64,000 nucleotides of DNA, from NCBI GenBank assembly GCA_027186245.1, contig CP114496.1, positions 9,760,001 to 9,824,000 of the forward strand. The letters run 5' to 3'. The first letter of the stretch is position 1; each line of letters opens with the position of its first letter. The notes under the pieces are model-generated. The model did no database searches, had not been told where the DNA came from, and was given only the letters and a program-made list of their open reading frames with translations. Below are positions 33,096-44,224 of the stretch, in pieces. This DNA is from Coriaria nepalensis. Taxonomy: Eukaryota > Streptophyta > Magnoliopsida > Cucurbitales > Coriariaceae. The translations under genes were made by a program, and so were the position numbers.

Positions 33096-35699
33096 TCTTT
33101 TTATGACTAAATTCAATTTTTATTATATATATATATATATTAAATGTTATGTGATAATATGAGTAACTTATTACAAGTGGAATGCTTAAGCGGGTCCACT
33201 CCCTTTATTTAGACCACGAAAGCGGATCAAGTAGCCAAAGTTGTGCCTTAATTGGTGTCTTGAATTCAGAATGCATTGGAATGAATATTATTGAGCTGTA
33301 ACTACAATTTACAAAGTAACCATGGCGGGAAATAAGAGTGTTATAATTTCTTCCGAAATCTACTAAGCATATTAGAATCACAATCAAAATTCGCATAAGA
33401 CCATGAAACATGACAAATATATGTATAGGCATTACCAAAAGACAAACCGTTGCACTAACGAGGCCCGCAAAAGATGAAGTGGACTCTGATCATCTACATA
33501 CAAAGACCCAAATAATCGACCCAATGGCCCAAATATGTATCCAGGATTATCATAAGGTATGTACATCATCATCATGATTCATTGACTTGTTCTACGCAGA
33601 AATGACAAAGAGATCAAGTATGGTTGATGATAACTAAGTAAAAAGAAAACGAACAAATAGGAGATAAAATATGTTATCAACATGAAGCATGGTGAAAACG
33701 AGACAAAGGAATCTGGTCATATAGGCCGCTAGCTGCTGATGAAATTAAAGGAAAATTGGTATTTTCCTCGCTGTTTCTTGGAATTATACTATATGTTATA
33801 ATATGATCTATACGTCATGCCCAAAAATATGATACAAAGATAAGTCATAAGAATAACGAATGTTAGTAAAAGCATGCATGAGAGTTACGTTGTCTTAATA
33901 TAATACGATGTAATGATATTCAATACAAGGCATGCATGATAGTTGCCTTATATTATGTTACATTATATATATCTCATAATCTATGCTACTTTAGGGTGCC
34001 ATTTATGGATCAATTTAGAAGTCAGAAGTCATTTTTGCTTACCAACCCTCGTAGGATAGCTCTATTTCATCGCATATACGTGTGTAAGTATTAGAGATCA
34101 TCAGCTTGACTATCAGACATTTTTGCCGTTACTTGTCAACCTATACATACAAGATAATATATTTAGCCGACTGAATTGAATGGATGGAATCAATCCACTT
34201 GGATGATGAAATATGAATCACCATGTTAATGATTTGAACTTGAATATTTGGTAACTAGCTTGAAAAGATGCATTTGAATGTATTTGATTCATAATTTTAC
34301 GATAAAGTGGAGTATTCATGATAATAATTAACACATAATAGCAAAATGATTGAAACTGCTACAAGATGACATACACAATGAGTAAATCTTTTACATTGAT
34401 TTGAAGTGAGTAAGTATTTTACCTGCACGTAAATGCTTGATCAAGATCGGACCTGGCGTCAGGTTGGTTCTGACGTTGGCGACCAGATGGGCTAGTACTA
34501 GTAGTTTAATTCCCTTAACATGGTCAATAATAATATAATATGATGATGCCATGGTGACATTAATGCTGATGAGAAATGGGTAATTGTTTGTAAATTAAAG
34601 TGAGTATTAGGTGCACTAGTAGTTTAATTATACACATTATTTCAACGAACGTTACGTGTAAAAGAAGGTGTCCAATTGTCTTTCTTAATAAATTAACCTT
34701 GATATTGTATTACTAATTATTACCCCCCATCCATTTCCACTCCGTTTCTCATTTTCAACTCCCCACAATCCATAAACACCTCTATCACCTCCCTATAGCC
34801 GCTTTCAATCAAGGCGGCTGTCGGCTGCACCACCACCAAAAGCAATACAGGCTTATTGATCCATCTATCAGAGTCGCAACCCAATACACATGACTACAAG
34901 AAAATTGAAGTAGGTGCTTTTCTTGTTCATCTGCAAGCATATTGCGTTAATGAATGTTAATTATTGATTAGTTGGTGGTGAAATCATACTTTGCGATGTT
35001 GGCATGGTTCAACCAGATCAAAGCTCTCAACTGCTTGAGTCCTTTTATCTGATTGAGCCGTGCCAATATCACTCAAGTCTAAACACCAACCGACAAACAA
35101 CATCGTCAAATCCTAACAACGCTCATCTCTCTGTGTATATGCAACAATATCACATCTCATGATATTTACCGTCCTACTCCTACCTTAACAATTGAGTAGC
35201 AACTTGTACATGGTTGATCATATTCAAAATTAAGGAGGAAGTATAAACATTGTGAGTGAGATTCATCTAATTGATTAGTCACTAAAGTAACCAGTTGACG
35301 TTATTTTACTAGAAACAACTCTAGTAGAGTATTTCATGGATCTTAACTTTTCATAACTACTGATTATTGAGGTTTAATGGATCTCTACTAAAAGTTATTA
35401 TAAGACTAATAAGTGAGTTCGATACTAGTTTTAACAATTGAAATGAGAGATTTGATTTGCGGGAGAGGTATCTGATTGTGAGATTCATAAACATTTGTGG
35501 GTCGCATTTTAATTCATAATAAATATGTGGGCACAATATAGAAATACTGAGTAGTGTAGACTGCAAGTTTAGGCTAGGGCCATGTTAGGCTAACTGGTGG
35601 GCTCTATAGATAAGTTTATCAGTTCAGGCCCATCGTTTTTTTGGCGTAGGCCCATCAAGCCACAAAAAGGAAAAGAACCAACTAACCGCCTCCGCCGTC
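33096..35699. other. Intergenic, AT-rich
   Basis: TA run near 33125-33140. An open minus-strand frame at 33205-33438 has no family motif. The rest of the stretch to 35.7 kb has no supported gene, RNA or bounded repeat. Confidence 0.5.
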
Positions 35700-35835
35700 G
35701 TTGTCTCTAAACTCCAAGCTGATACTCAGTCGGAGAAACCCAAATCCTTGCATCGATTGAAACCATAAGCCGCGCAATCTCTCTGTAACCCGTACTGTGA
35801 AGGAGGAAGAAATCCGGAAAATTTGAAGCTAAAGA

Positions 35836-36251
35836 ATGGCGTTGACGAACTTCATTCTTACGGTTGTGGGAGTTAGCGCGGGGATTCTTCTGCTGAGGAG
35901 CGACGTGAAACAATCCGCCGCAATTTTCAGGCGCAACGTAAAGCACATCCGCCACTGGATCGAAGAAGAATCCTCCGCCGCCTCCAAGTAAACACATCGA
36001 CATTCATTTTTTAGTTCCTCGTATACTTGTCATCATGGCGTTCTGTTATTAGTTAATTGGATCTGTTCTTGTTTCTAGTTCAGTGTACTTCAAAAATTCA
36101 CACTCTGAAAAAAAAAAAAAGGTTACAATTTTGATCATTATTACATGATAATGACAAATTTGAGTAAAACATGATAATATTTTGTAGGAGTGCTAAGGAA
36201 CTGGAATCCAAGGCTGCTTCAAAAGAGATTTCCAAGGATGACAAACACTAA
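35836..36251 (+). CDS. Small conserved-looking membrane-anchored protein, 71 residues
   Basis: Two exons, 35836-35987 and 36188-36251, with GT-AG borders and an AA/G split Lys codon. The start is the first ATG after a pyrimidine- and GC-rich leader. The protein begins MALTNFILTVVGVSAGILLL, a single N-terminal hydrophobic segment. It is followed by a basic stretch (RSDVKQSAAIFRRNVKHIRH) and a Glu/Lys-rich hydrophilic tail ending DDKH. This fits a small organelle-type anchored protein. I believe similar short proteins occur across plants, but I cannot name one. The codon use, splice signals and compact leader make it a credible gene. The function is unknown. Confidence 0.75.
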
Positions 36252-36504
36252 TACATGACAACCATACAGCAGCCAGCTACCGTTTTAAGATCCTTTTTGT
36301 TGTCATTACATTGTTATCCCATTTTGTGCTTAATGTATCTAAAGTTTTATCAGATCTTTTGTTTTTCTTTTCTCTTCTCCATGTACTTGGATGGGTTCTT
36401 AAGAAATAAAGATCCAGTTGAGGTTTCAAAGAGTTGGTCGTTTGTTTCTGTCTCTTGCTGCTCTTCTTGCTTTAACTGAACTCTCATCCACCTCACTCTG
36501 ATGC

Positions 36505-36544
<40 letters not shown>

Positions 36545-36766
36545 TTATATTACATATTTCATATTAAGAGGTTGACTACCAGCTTGCAGACATCAAAAAA
36601 CACTTGAATGGGAAACATCAATTTTAACGAACAAACTATTCATCCAGAATCGAGTTATGTAAATCCAGTGTATCATGCTGTGAGTTTTTAATCAGCGTTT
36701 ACAAATTACAGTTTAAAAAGACTGAGTTCAACCAGAATTGGGTTCGGGGTTTGAGGTCCAAACCCT
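36252..36766. other. Intergenic with (TA)n
   Basis: 3' flank of the small gene, then a TA microsatellite at about 36508-36538. The stretch ends at the SPL relic. Confidence 0.6.
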
Positions 36767-37790
36767 TTATGAGACTTCTTCTTGCAATGAGCATTCAAAT
36801 TCATCCGTCTGAAGCACCACATCATCCTGCATTCTACTTTCATGATAATCAAAAGCCGATACAGGATTGACGTGGTGCATCTCGGTCGTACCATAAAAGC
36901 ACGGGAACTCGGCGAGATGATTAAAACCAAGTATTTCTGATTCTTGGGGAGTTTGTTTTGTAGGAACCGTTGACAGAAGATAGAGAGCATATTCCAAGCT
37001 GTCTGTAGAGTAGTCGTTCTGGAAGAAAGAGAATTGTTTACTACTTCCTCCACAAGAGGACACAAGCAGAGGAACTGGCATGCCTTTCTTTGAACTGGCA
37101 TGCCTTTCTTTGTCAATAACATGCATCATTTTGTGCTGACTATGAACTTTTGCCTCTATTTGGGAGTCCGAGACATGATAGAGAGTATTTCTAGCACTCT
37201 GGGCTACATCTATGCTTGGATTACTGAATCGAAGAATTTTGGATCTGAACTTGTAAAAAAAAAAAAACAGGGGATTTTGCTATGAAAAAAGCTTATGCAG
37301 CGAAGTATAGAGAATAAAGTAATAGAATGTATAAGACATTTTCAAACCTTTGAAATTGAACATAAAGTCCTTAGAAGTCATGTAGTGGATTCTGGGATCG
37401 GTTTTCGCCTGCGCATTTATGTCCATCAAGCTGTTTTCTGCAGCTCCTTTTGTTCTCATCAAACTCGCCAAGACAATGAAACCTCCACACACACATACAC
37501 AAATCAACTTCAATTCATATCAATTGAAGAGAAAAGAACATCATTTAACATATTCGAATTCATATACCGGCTACACTGTTGGCAGAACCGTTTTTCTTCC
37601 CCTCTAATAATCACGACTGGAGCCTTTAAATACTGTTCACAGACCTTATGCCGTCTATGGTACTCCTTGCACTTGCTCAGGTCCGACTTTCACAGTTTCA
37701 CTCATCCACTAGACATGTCATATGTCGAATGGTCATTTTCAACGATCCAGAAGGCCGTGACATGGCAGCCATTACTGATCTCTCAAGCTA
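36767..37790 (-). pseudogene. SBP-box (SPL) transcription factor relic, SPL13/16-like
   Basis: Minus strand. A first exon remnant (about 37790-37575) reads TCLVDE, then after two frame breaks [20 protein letters not shown] and [11 protein letters not shown], ending at a GTATAT donor exactly where SBP genes split the domain. The next exon (about 37490-37325) reads FHCLGEFDENKRSCRK-LDGH, then a 2-base insertion, then the RRRKP nuclear localisation tail in another frame, followed by stops. The last exon (37129-36767) keeps a C-terminal region with KQFSFFQ and LEYALYLLST, the segment that contains the miR156 site in SPL genes. Start codon and N-terminus are not seen. With several frameshifts the zinc-binding domain cannot be made intact. 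Sequencing errors at all of these sites seem unlikely. Confidence 0.78.
36971..36990 (-). promoter_or_regulatory. Degraded miR156 target site in the SPL relic
   Basis: The minus strand reads ATGCTCTCTATCTTCTGTCA, against the canonical SPL site GTGCTCTCTCTCTTCTGTCA. Two bases differ: one at the 5' end of the site and one facing miR156 position 11, beside the cleavage position. It lies in the frame encoding ALYLLS, the position seen in functional SPL genes (ALSLLS). Confidence 0.8.
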
Positions 37791-37799
37791 TTAGGACTT

Positions 37800-39441
37800 A
37801 ACCACTGAATTACTTCATAATTGAGCTTATATTGCCCTCAAATGACACCCAGAAGAGACAAACAAACCAAAAAAAGAATACATTATCGTTATAAAGAGAA
37901 GAGAGAGTTCCAAGAAAATGTGTTGAACAAATCTCATGGATCTTTCCTTTCCACATATAGAGGGTAAATGACAATGGATGATGTAAACAATGGAAAAGGA
38001 AATAGATTTTACATCACTTTTACAATTAAACTATTAAAAAGAAAGTGAATGGAGGGATAGAAAGACAAAGAAAATGGAGGGTAAAGAAAGGGACGAGTTT
38101 TATATTATTGTTTTGCTTAGTTTGCCAAATAATTGAAGATCGCATAGAAGAGGGGATCAGAGAAGAAGGGGCACTAATCTATGAGGTCAGGCAGCTATAC
38201 AAGCTTCATCTCACCTTTGCTTGAGAATAGATGAAGTGTTTAAGAATGAGCTAAAGCTATGCATGTATCTGATCTGTTATGAGGTATTAGCTAGCTCAAG
38301 CCTCTACACAAGTGTGATGAATCTTTTCAAGTGTAAACTTGTTTTTGTATCTTGGTTTCTGAAGTTTTTGCGTGCATAAGAGGCCACGATCTTTCACACA
38401 CGACACAACTATAGTAGGAAAAAAAAAATTGATGGATGGCCACACATGCAAACTTTACTAATTAAATAAGGCTCCAATTATTGATGGGTACTGTAGATAG
38501 CAAACCTAGGATGATCAGGGTTTGAACCTTGATCAAAAAAATGAACTAGAAAAGAGTGTCCACTACTAGTAACTCTAATACTTCCTCCATCCACAACCGA
38601 TCACCATCCTGATGTACAGCACGACCTTGGCCTACATTCCGGCGGCATAACAATGCACCAATCCACCCGCCAATGATTGATACTACAAACCGGCCATGAT
38701 CATCACCATCACATGACCACATCATTATTAATTAGTCATAAACATTATGTAATGTTTCATCGTCGAGCCCAATACAACTTAAATCGACAGATTCGGTCAT
38801 TACATTACATACATAATCCGATCTTTACTCTCCAGTCATTTACCGTTCAGCTCCGCCCCTTGTTGCCATCACTCCATTACCATAATTTCCACCATCCCAT
38901 CACAAGTAATATTGCCACACTTTATATCCACAATATGGCCATCGTCGCTATATTACCTTCCTAACCAACCGTCACAACTCTTATCACTACTTGGATTGCC
39001 CTATAGCCACCACGATCGGCTACCTCAAGACTCACAAGTCACTTAACTAATCCACATACTCACACATATGCATGCAATAATCGAAGAGTTAGCAACTTCG
39101 ACCACTGTTATCGGTACTCAATTACAGCCCGTGATTGTTATTCGGACCCCATTTCAATTCAGACAGGATATATATATATATATATGTACAATGAAACAAT
39201 AGTAATAACAGTTAGCCAAAGGCAATTGAGGTTAAAATCCATATATATTCTGAACCAAATCCCACAAGTTAATTTATTCAAATTGAGGATCTATCTATCA
39301 TTCTAAATATATATATATATATATATATATAATGACGACCCCAAAGAAATGTTGGAAGAAACTGATCAGCACGTATCTTACAAAAGCGTAGCTGATCATT
39401 TTGATGTTTAAGATGACTCTAGATATATACTACATGAATAT
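37800..39441. other. Intergenic
   Basis: Upstream of the SPL relic and downstream of the WRKY gene. The SPL N-terminal exon was looked for here and not found. TA microsatellites lie at about 39170-39185 and 39309-39331. A stretch at 38580-39000 is rich in CAT/CACC words but has no recognisable product. Confidence 0.5.
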
Positions 39442-40440
39442 TCAGATGGGGGTGTAGATATGCATCTGATTTAAGATATGCTCAAAGTTGTCGGTGGGCT
39501 TGTCAATTGGATGTGAGTGAATCCCTTCGTATGAAGTCACCACTACGCCTTCATCTCTTGTTAGACGTTGAACTTGTTTCTTTACGTTGCACCCTTGGTA
39601 TGTGCATCGGTAATAGCTCCTGGTAATCATAATGCAAAATCAAATATGAGCATGCATACACTAAATCGACATATATATATGCTTTTTGTAAAGGGCAAAA
39701 TCATTTATAAGGAATTGACTATAAGTAAGGGTGAAACCCTAGAAAGAGGATTCATAATCTCGAGAAGTTGTGTTTGCAACCTAGCTATCTAGTTCGTCGT
39801 TCTCTTCTCATACATAAAGGAAATCGAACTGAATTTATTGTTACTGACAATAATGCAGGAATCCATGACATCTTTTAATCAATGGACCAGCGAATCAAAA
39901 GAGGAAAAAATAAATGACAAGAAAGAAAAATCATGAAGAAGAGATGGCTTATTAGTATAAGAAGATGATGAAGAAAGGATAATTAGTTGAGCTTAAGTAG
40001 TAGCAAAAAAACCTGGGAAATTTGTTGTTCTTAACAGCCTTTTGACCATATTTTCTCCAACGATAACCATCATCAAGAATATCAACTTGGCTCCTCGTTT
40101 GAAAAGCGCATCTCGCCTTCCTTATCTTCTTCTCCCCCTTCTTCTTCTTCTTACCTCCTTCCTCATCATTATGATCACTTGATTCCACATGATCCCCGTG
40201 ATGCTGCCGCTGATGAGACATATCTCTTCCTTGTCCTCCATTACTATCATCGCGAATCTTCAATCCCAAAAATCCATTATTTGAACTCACAATGGGATGA
40301 TGATCACCATAGAAGGCATTCATCATGAAGCTTTGAGAGCTTCCAATAGTACTAGCTGATATACTATTGGTTGATGATATAGGAAAATCTAGTTGTGGGT
40401 TCCTCGGACAAGCCGGTAGAAACATCTGATAATTCTCCAT
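39442..40440 (-). CDS. WRKY transcription factor, group IIc, WRKY75/45-like
   Basis: Two exons, 40440-40013 and 39619-39442, with a GT-AG intron splitting an Arg codon inside the WRKY domain, as in group II genes. It encodes 201 residues. The N-terminus is Ser-rich, and a Lys-rich segment at about 97-108 ([12 protein letters not shown]) is a likely nuclear signal. The domain contains WRKYGQK at 128-134 and a C2H2 zinc finger, C148-x4-C153-x23-H177-x-H179. The tail [10 protein letters not shown] is characteristic of WRKY75, WRKY45 and close relatives. Such proteins bind W-boxes and act in phosphate stress, senescence and defence. Those roles come from the family, not from this sequence. The gene is complete and intact. 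Confidence 0.93.
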
Positions 40441-41849
40441 TAGTGATCAAGAATGAAGAAGGTTCTCGGATTAGAGATAGAATGATGTTGAATCTTAGGT
40501 AAACGAATGAATAGTAATGACCAGAGCTTGAGAGGTATATAGAAGCGGCTAGACTAGGCTAGATAGCTAGCATGGTCAGGTAAAGTAAAAGAGCTAAATT
40601 TATTTCATGATGAAGAGTGTGTAAGAATAGAGAAGAATCAATCAATGATAATTCCAAATTAACATATATATTAGGTCAGATCACTGTGTTATATGTGTGG
40701 TCTTGTCGTAAACGGCACGAAAAATATAAATAAATAAATAAATAAAAAAGAACAGAGAGCTTCATTAAGGGATGTGACTAGAATTACGAAAAAAAGGGTA
40801 GACGGAGTGAAAAATGTTGGCGGCGGCTTTGATCATCAAAACTATATATATAACTAATTATGTTTGGTAAGATCCCAAAAATGTTGTTGGAAAAGTGACA
40901 TTGAAGAAGAAGCCGGTAACTAAGTTACCATTATAGAAGGAGTTACTTTGTTGTGCTTACTTCTAAAACAGATGATCTTGTACATGTAAGGAGGTAGACA
41001 AGTCTTAATTCTCTTTCATGAAAAATCAGTGTTATTCCTTGTGGCTTGTACGTACAAAAAATTGCATCACTGAGTAGGTCATCATGTAATGTTAATGTAA
41101 TGGACTATTATTAATATTCAAAGGGTGGAGGAGAATTGGAGAGAGAATGAGTGAGAAGAATAGTCAAGAAAAGGGCATGTGTTCTTGATGATTCAAATGA
41201 AATTAGGCCTATCTAATCAGTATCAGCTGATAGTTTAGTTAACTTAAGAAAGTCTAGTCATGATATCGTTTCCAAACCTACTCTAAAATTGAGGTGGGAA
41301 AAATACCAAATTGATTTGGCCACCACAAGCTTCCAAGAAGATTGAGTACCCTTATATTTATATATTTATATATTTATATAATTGATATGTGTGTTTTTTT
41401 TTTTTTTTAAATCATCTTAGGCAGCCAGCCAGCCTGCTACCTACCAAGTCTGCAAGACAAAATCATGGAAGGTATTTGAAAAGTATGTACAATTCAGACT
41501 AGTTACAGTTACGGGTACTTTGTCTTTGTGCATGCATGCATGCATCTGCCCATACATGTTTCATTCATCATTACCTTTTATTACCATCTTACAAACTTTT
41601 AATCTTTATTAATTACGACATCAAATGGAACATAATCTGCATGTTTAAATTCATATTCAAACTGTTTACTATTGTCGTTTAATCATTTTTTATTGCTAAC
41701 AAAAAGTATTAAAAGTCTCATTTATTATTGGGCTTAAATTTACTACTGGGCTTTTTTTGTTTTTGTTTTTTGAACCGAGATATAAAGTTAAGATGATTGG
41801 GCCTTAAATAGAAATCGGAGGCCCGACTTTTTCTGTCTACCCCTTGATT
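40441..41849. other. Divergent intergenic region between WRKY and ABCI11
   Basis: Upstream of both genes, so it holds two promoters. ATTTATAT and TA-rich words are seen at 41354-41385, with a poly-T run beside them. The 120 bases before 41850 form the ABCI11 leader. No other gene is supported. Confidence 0.55.
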
Positions 41850-43793
41850 ATGTTGGAAAGCCCAAATAGATCTTCATCGTCTCTAATGGCGATCTCTCTT
41901 TCTGGTTCGAGCCTCTTCACAGGTTGTAGACCCTATCAGTCACAAATCCCAGTCGTAGCCAAGTCGAACTCGAGGCAAGTCATTTCCCTTCCCTTCCCTT
42001 CAATATCATGTAGTCACTATTTCTTCTTCCATTTTTAGTCTTATTCCATTACCTTTCATCTTCAATTTCTTTCTACAGCTCCAGGTTCCGACGAATTCAA
42101 GCTCTTAGATTCAAATGCGATTACGTTTGTTTTGAAGTGGGTTTCTAGCCGCATTACTTCAGCTCAAAACTCGACCTTTTCAAATTTCGATTCAAGCTCT
42201 ATAAGTTCAATTTTTTTTATCAAATTGTATATTTTCTAGAAAGCAAAGTTGTTAAAGCATAACACAAATTGACTTTGAAGGTTAGGGATGTTACTTTTCG
42301 GCCTCCCGGAACTCAACTCAATCTCCTAAACGCTGTTAATTTATCACTTCCTGAGAAAAGGTGCTGCCGCATGCTCTAATTTCATACTGCGTTCTTTTTG
42401 CGTATGTGATGAGTATTATAAGAAATTCTGATTAAGTAGGCTTGTTTTTGTGTTTTATTAGATAGCTAACTCCTGCTGATATTCTTCTGCAGTTTAGGCT
42501 TAATATTTGGCCGGAGTGGAAGTGGAAAAACTACTCTTTTGCAGGTCTACAGATCCTTTTCCTCATTTTTCAATTTTCATGTCCCTTTTGTTTTTAATCA
42601 TTCATGGTATCGAGTATCTGAGATATTTCATTTTCCTTCTTGTTGAAGCTTCTAGCAGGACTAAGCAAACCAACTTCAGGTTCGATTCATATCCAAGGAT
42701 ATGACAAGGATGGCAATCCGAATCAGCCTCCCAAACTATTGGATTCAGACACAGTTGGTATTGTCTTTCAATTTCCTGAAAGGTATTTAAATGTCAGTAA
42801 ATTGATAAGGTTATACTCCATTTCTGATTGTTAAACTGAAAAGCTTAGATTCTGCAGGTGGCATGTGATGTGCTTGCATTAATATAAACTTCGGTGATTT
42901 ATGTAGTTAAGTGATGGCTTGAATCACAAGCCGCTAAGAATGTGCTATCTTTGATCTACAGATATTTTGTAGCTGATAATGTGCTTGAAGAAGTTACATT
43001 TGGGTGGCCAAGGCAAAGGGGTGATCCTCAATTGAAGAAGAGTCTTGCATTGAGACTCCAAAGAGCTATGAATTGGGTATTGTTTTTGGTCATCGATTTT
43101 CATCGCTTATAGTTCTCACGTATTACCTCATATTGGTATATCTTTAATCACTAAATCTATTCCTTGGACGATTTCTAACTATAGGTGGGTTTGAATGGGA
43201 TAGCCTTGGACAAAGATCCACAATCCCTTAGTGGTGGATACAAACGTCGCCTTTCCTTGGCAATACAATTAGTAAGTACTTAAATTGGAAAATGAACTCA
43301 AATGGATCCCATCAGTTATACAAATTGCTAATAAGATTCATTCTAGCTATTTGATTTCTGCCACATAAACTAAACTTTTAATTTTGAAATCGCCTTATTC
43401 TTCAGGTTCAAATCCCGGACATATTGATACTGGACGAGCCTTTGGCTGGTCTTGGTATGTTTCTTACATTACTATTGATTTTTTTGAAGTTACGTACTTG
43501 CATGTGATACTAAACTCACAGTCTATCAGATTGGAAGGCACGTGCAGATGTTGTGAAGCTTTTAGGGAGCCTAAAGAAAGAATTAACTGTACTTGTTGTC
43601 AGCCATGATCTCAAGTAAGTTTTCATTTTCTTTTTACCATTTCCCATTTCTGAAGCTCTTCTTTTTATTTTTTGTTGCTAATGGGTCCTTTTGGTGTGTG
43701 TGTTTTTTTTTCAGAGAGCTAGCTACTTTAGTTGATTGCTCATGGAGGATGGAAATGGGTGGATTTCTAAGCAAAGAACCCCTTCCACTTTGA
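41850..43793 (+). CDS. ABCI11: ABC transporter ATPase, ABCI11-type, plastid
   Basis: Ten exons: 41850-41974, 42079-42136, 42281-42360, 42493-42544, 42649-42782, 42962-43076, 43185-43271, 43406-43454, 43530-43614 and 43715-43793. They encode 287 residues. The Ser-rich N-terminus (about 60 residues) looks like a transit peptide. A soluble ABC nucleotide-binding domain follows: Walker A GRSGSGKTT at 94-102, the Q-loop in FQFPER near 145, signature LSGGY at 203-207, Walker B ILILDE at 223-228 and the H-loop His259. The single-domain layout with a plastid-type leader matches ABCI11 (NAP14), linked to plastid metal homeostasis in Arabidopsis. Intron 1 has a GC donor (CGAG/GCAAGT). A second in-frame ATG at 41886 could also serve as the start. 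It is followed 430 bases later by YSL6 on the same strand. Confidence 0.93.
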
Positions 43794-44224
43794 TCCCTGA
43801 ATTCTTCTTTGTTTACACAAGTTGTAAAGGACCCCAAAAAGGACGAGTCCAACTAATGGAGAAAGAGATTATTAATTAAGAGGATTAGTGCTTCTGCACC
43901 AAACAGTTTGTACATTTTTTAAGCTCCTCATAATAAGATTCCTTTTGACCTCTACTCTATTATCCACTAAATGTCTTTATCTTCGCATTTAAAAAAAAAA
44001 AAATCAATAAATTTAGCTTTAATCAATTTCAGACATGTAATAAACTTATTAGTCATCCAATTATTAAAAAAAAAAAACCCGTTTCGGAAGTGGAAGCGAC
44101 GGATAAAAATGGCGGGCAAAGTGTTCTCTGCTGTGTATTCTCAGCACTTACAGAGATAGAGACAGAGACAGAGACAGAGACGACAACCATTTCAAGTGTC
44201 GTACGAAATTCATGATCTTAAGTT
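43794..44224. other. ABCI11 to YSL6 spacer
   Basis: ABCI11 3' flank, two A-runs (43990-44003 and 44066-44077) and the YSL6 leader. The leader carries a short (GAGACA)n repeat at 44157-44182. Confidence 0.6.

Noticed and set aside
33205..33438. 77-residue hydrophobic minus-strand frame
   Set aside because: AT-rich codons give hydrophobic residues by chance. No motif and no neighbouring exon.
37295..37801. 168-residue plus-strand open frame
   Set aside because: It is antisense to the SBP exons of the SPL relic. The minus strand carries the family motifs and splice sites.
43406..43425. tRNA B-box-like GTTCAAATCC
   Set aside because: It is coding sequence of ABCI11 exon 8. No cloverleaf can be formed around it.
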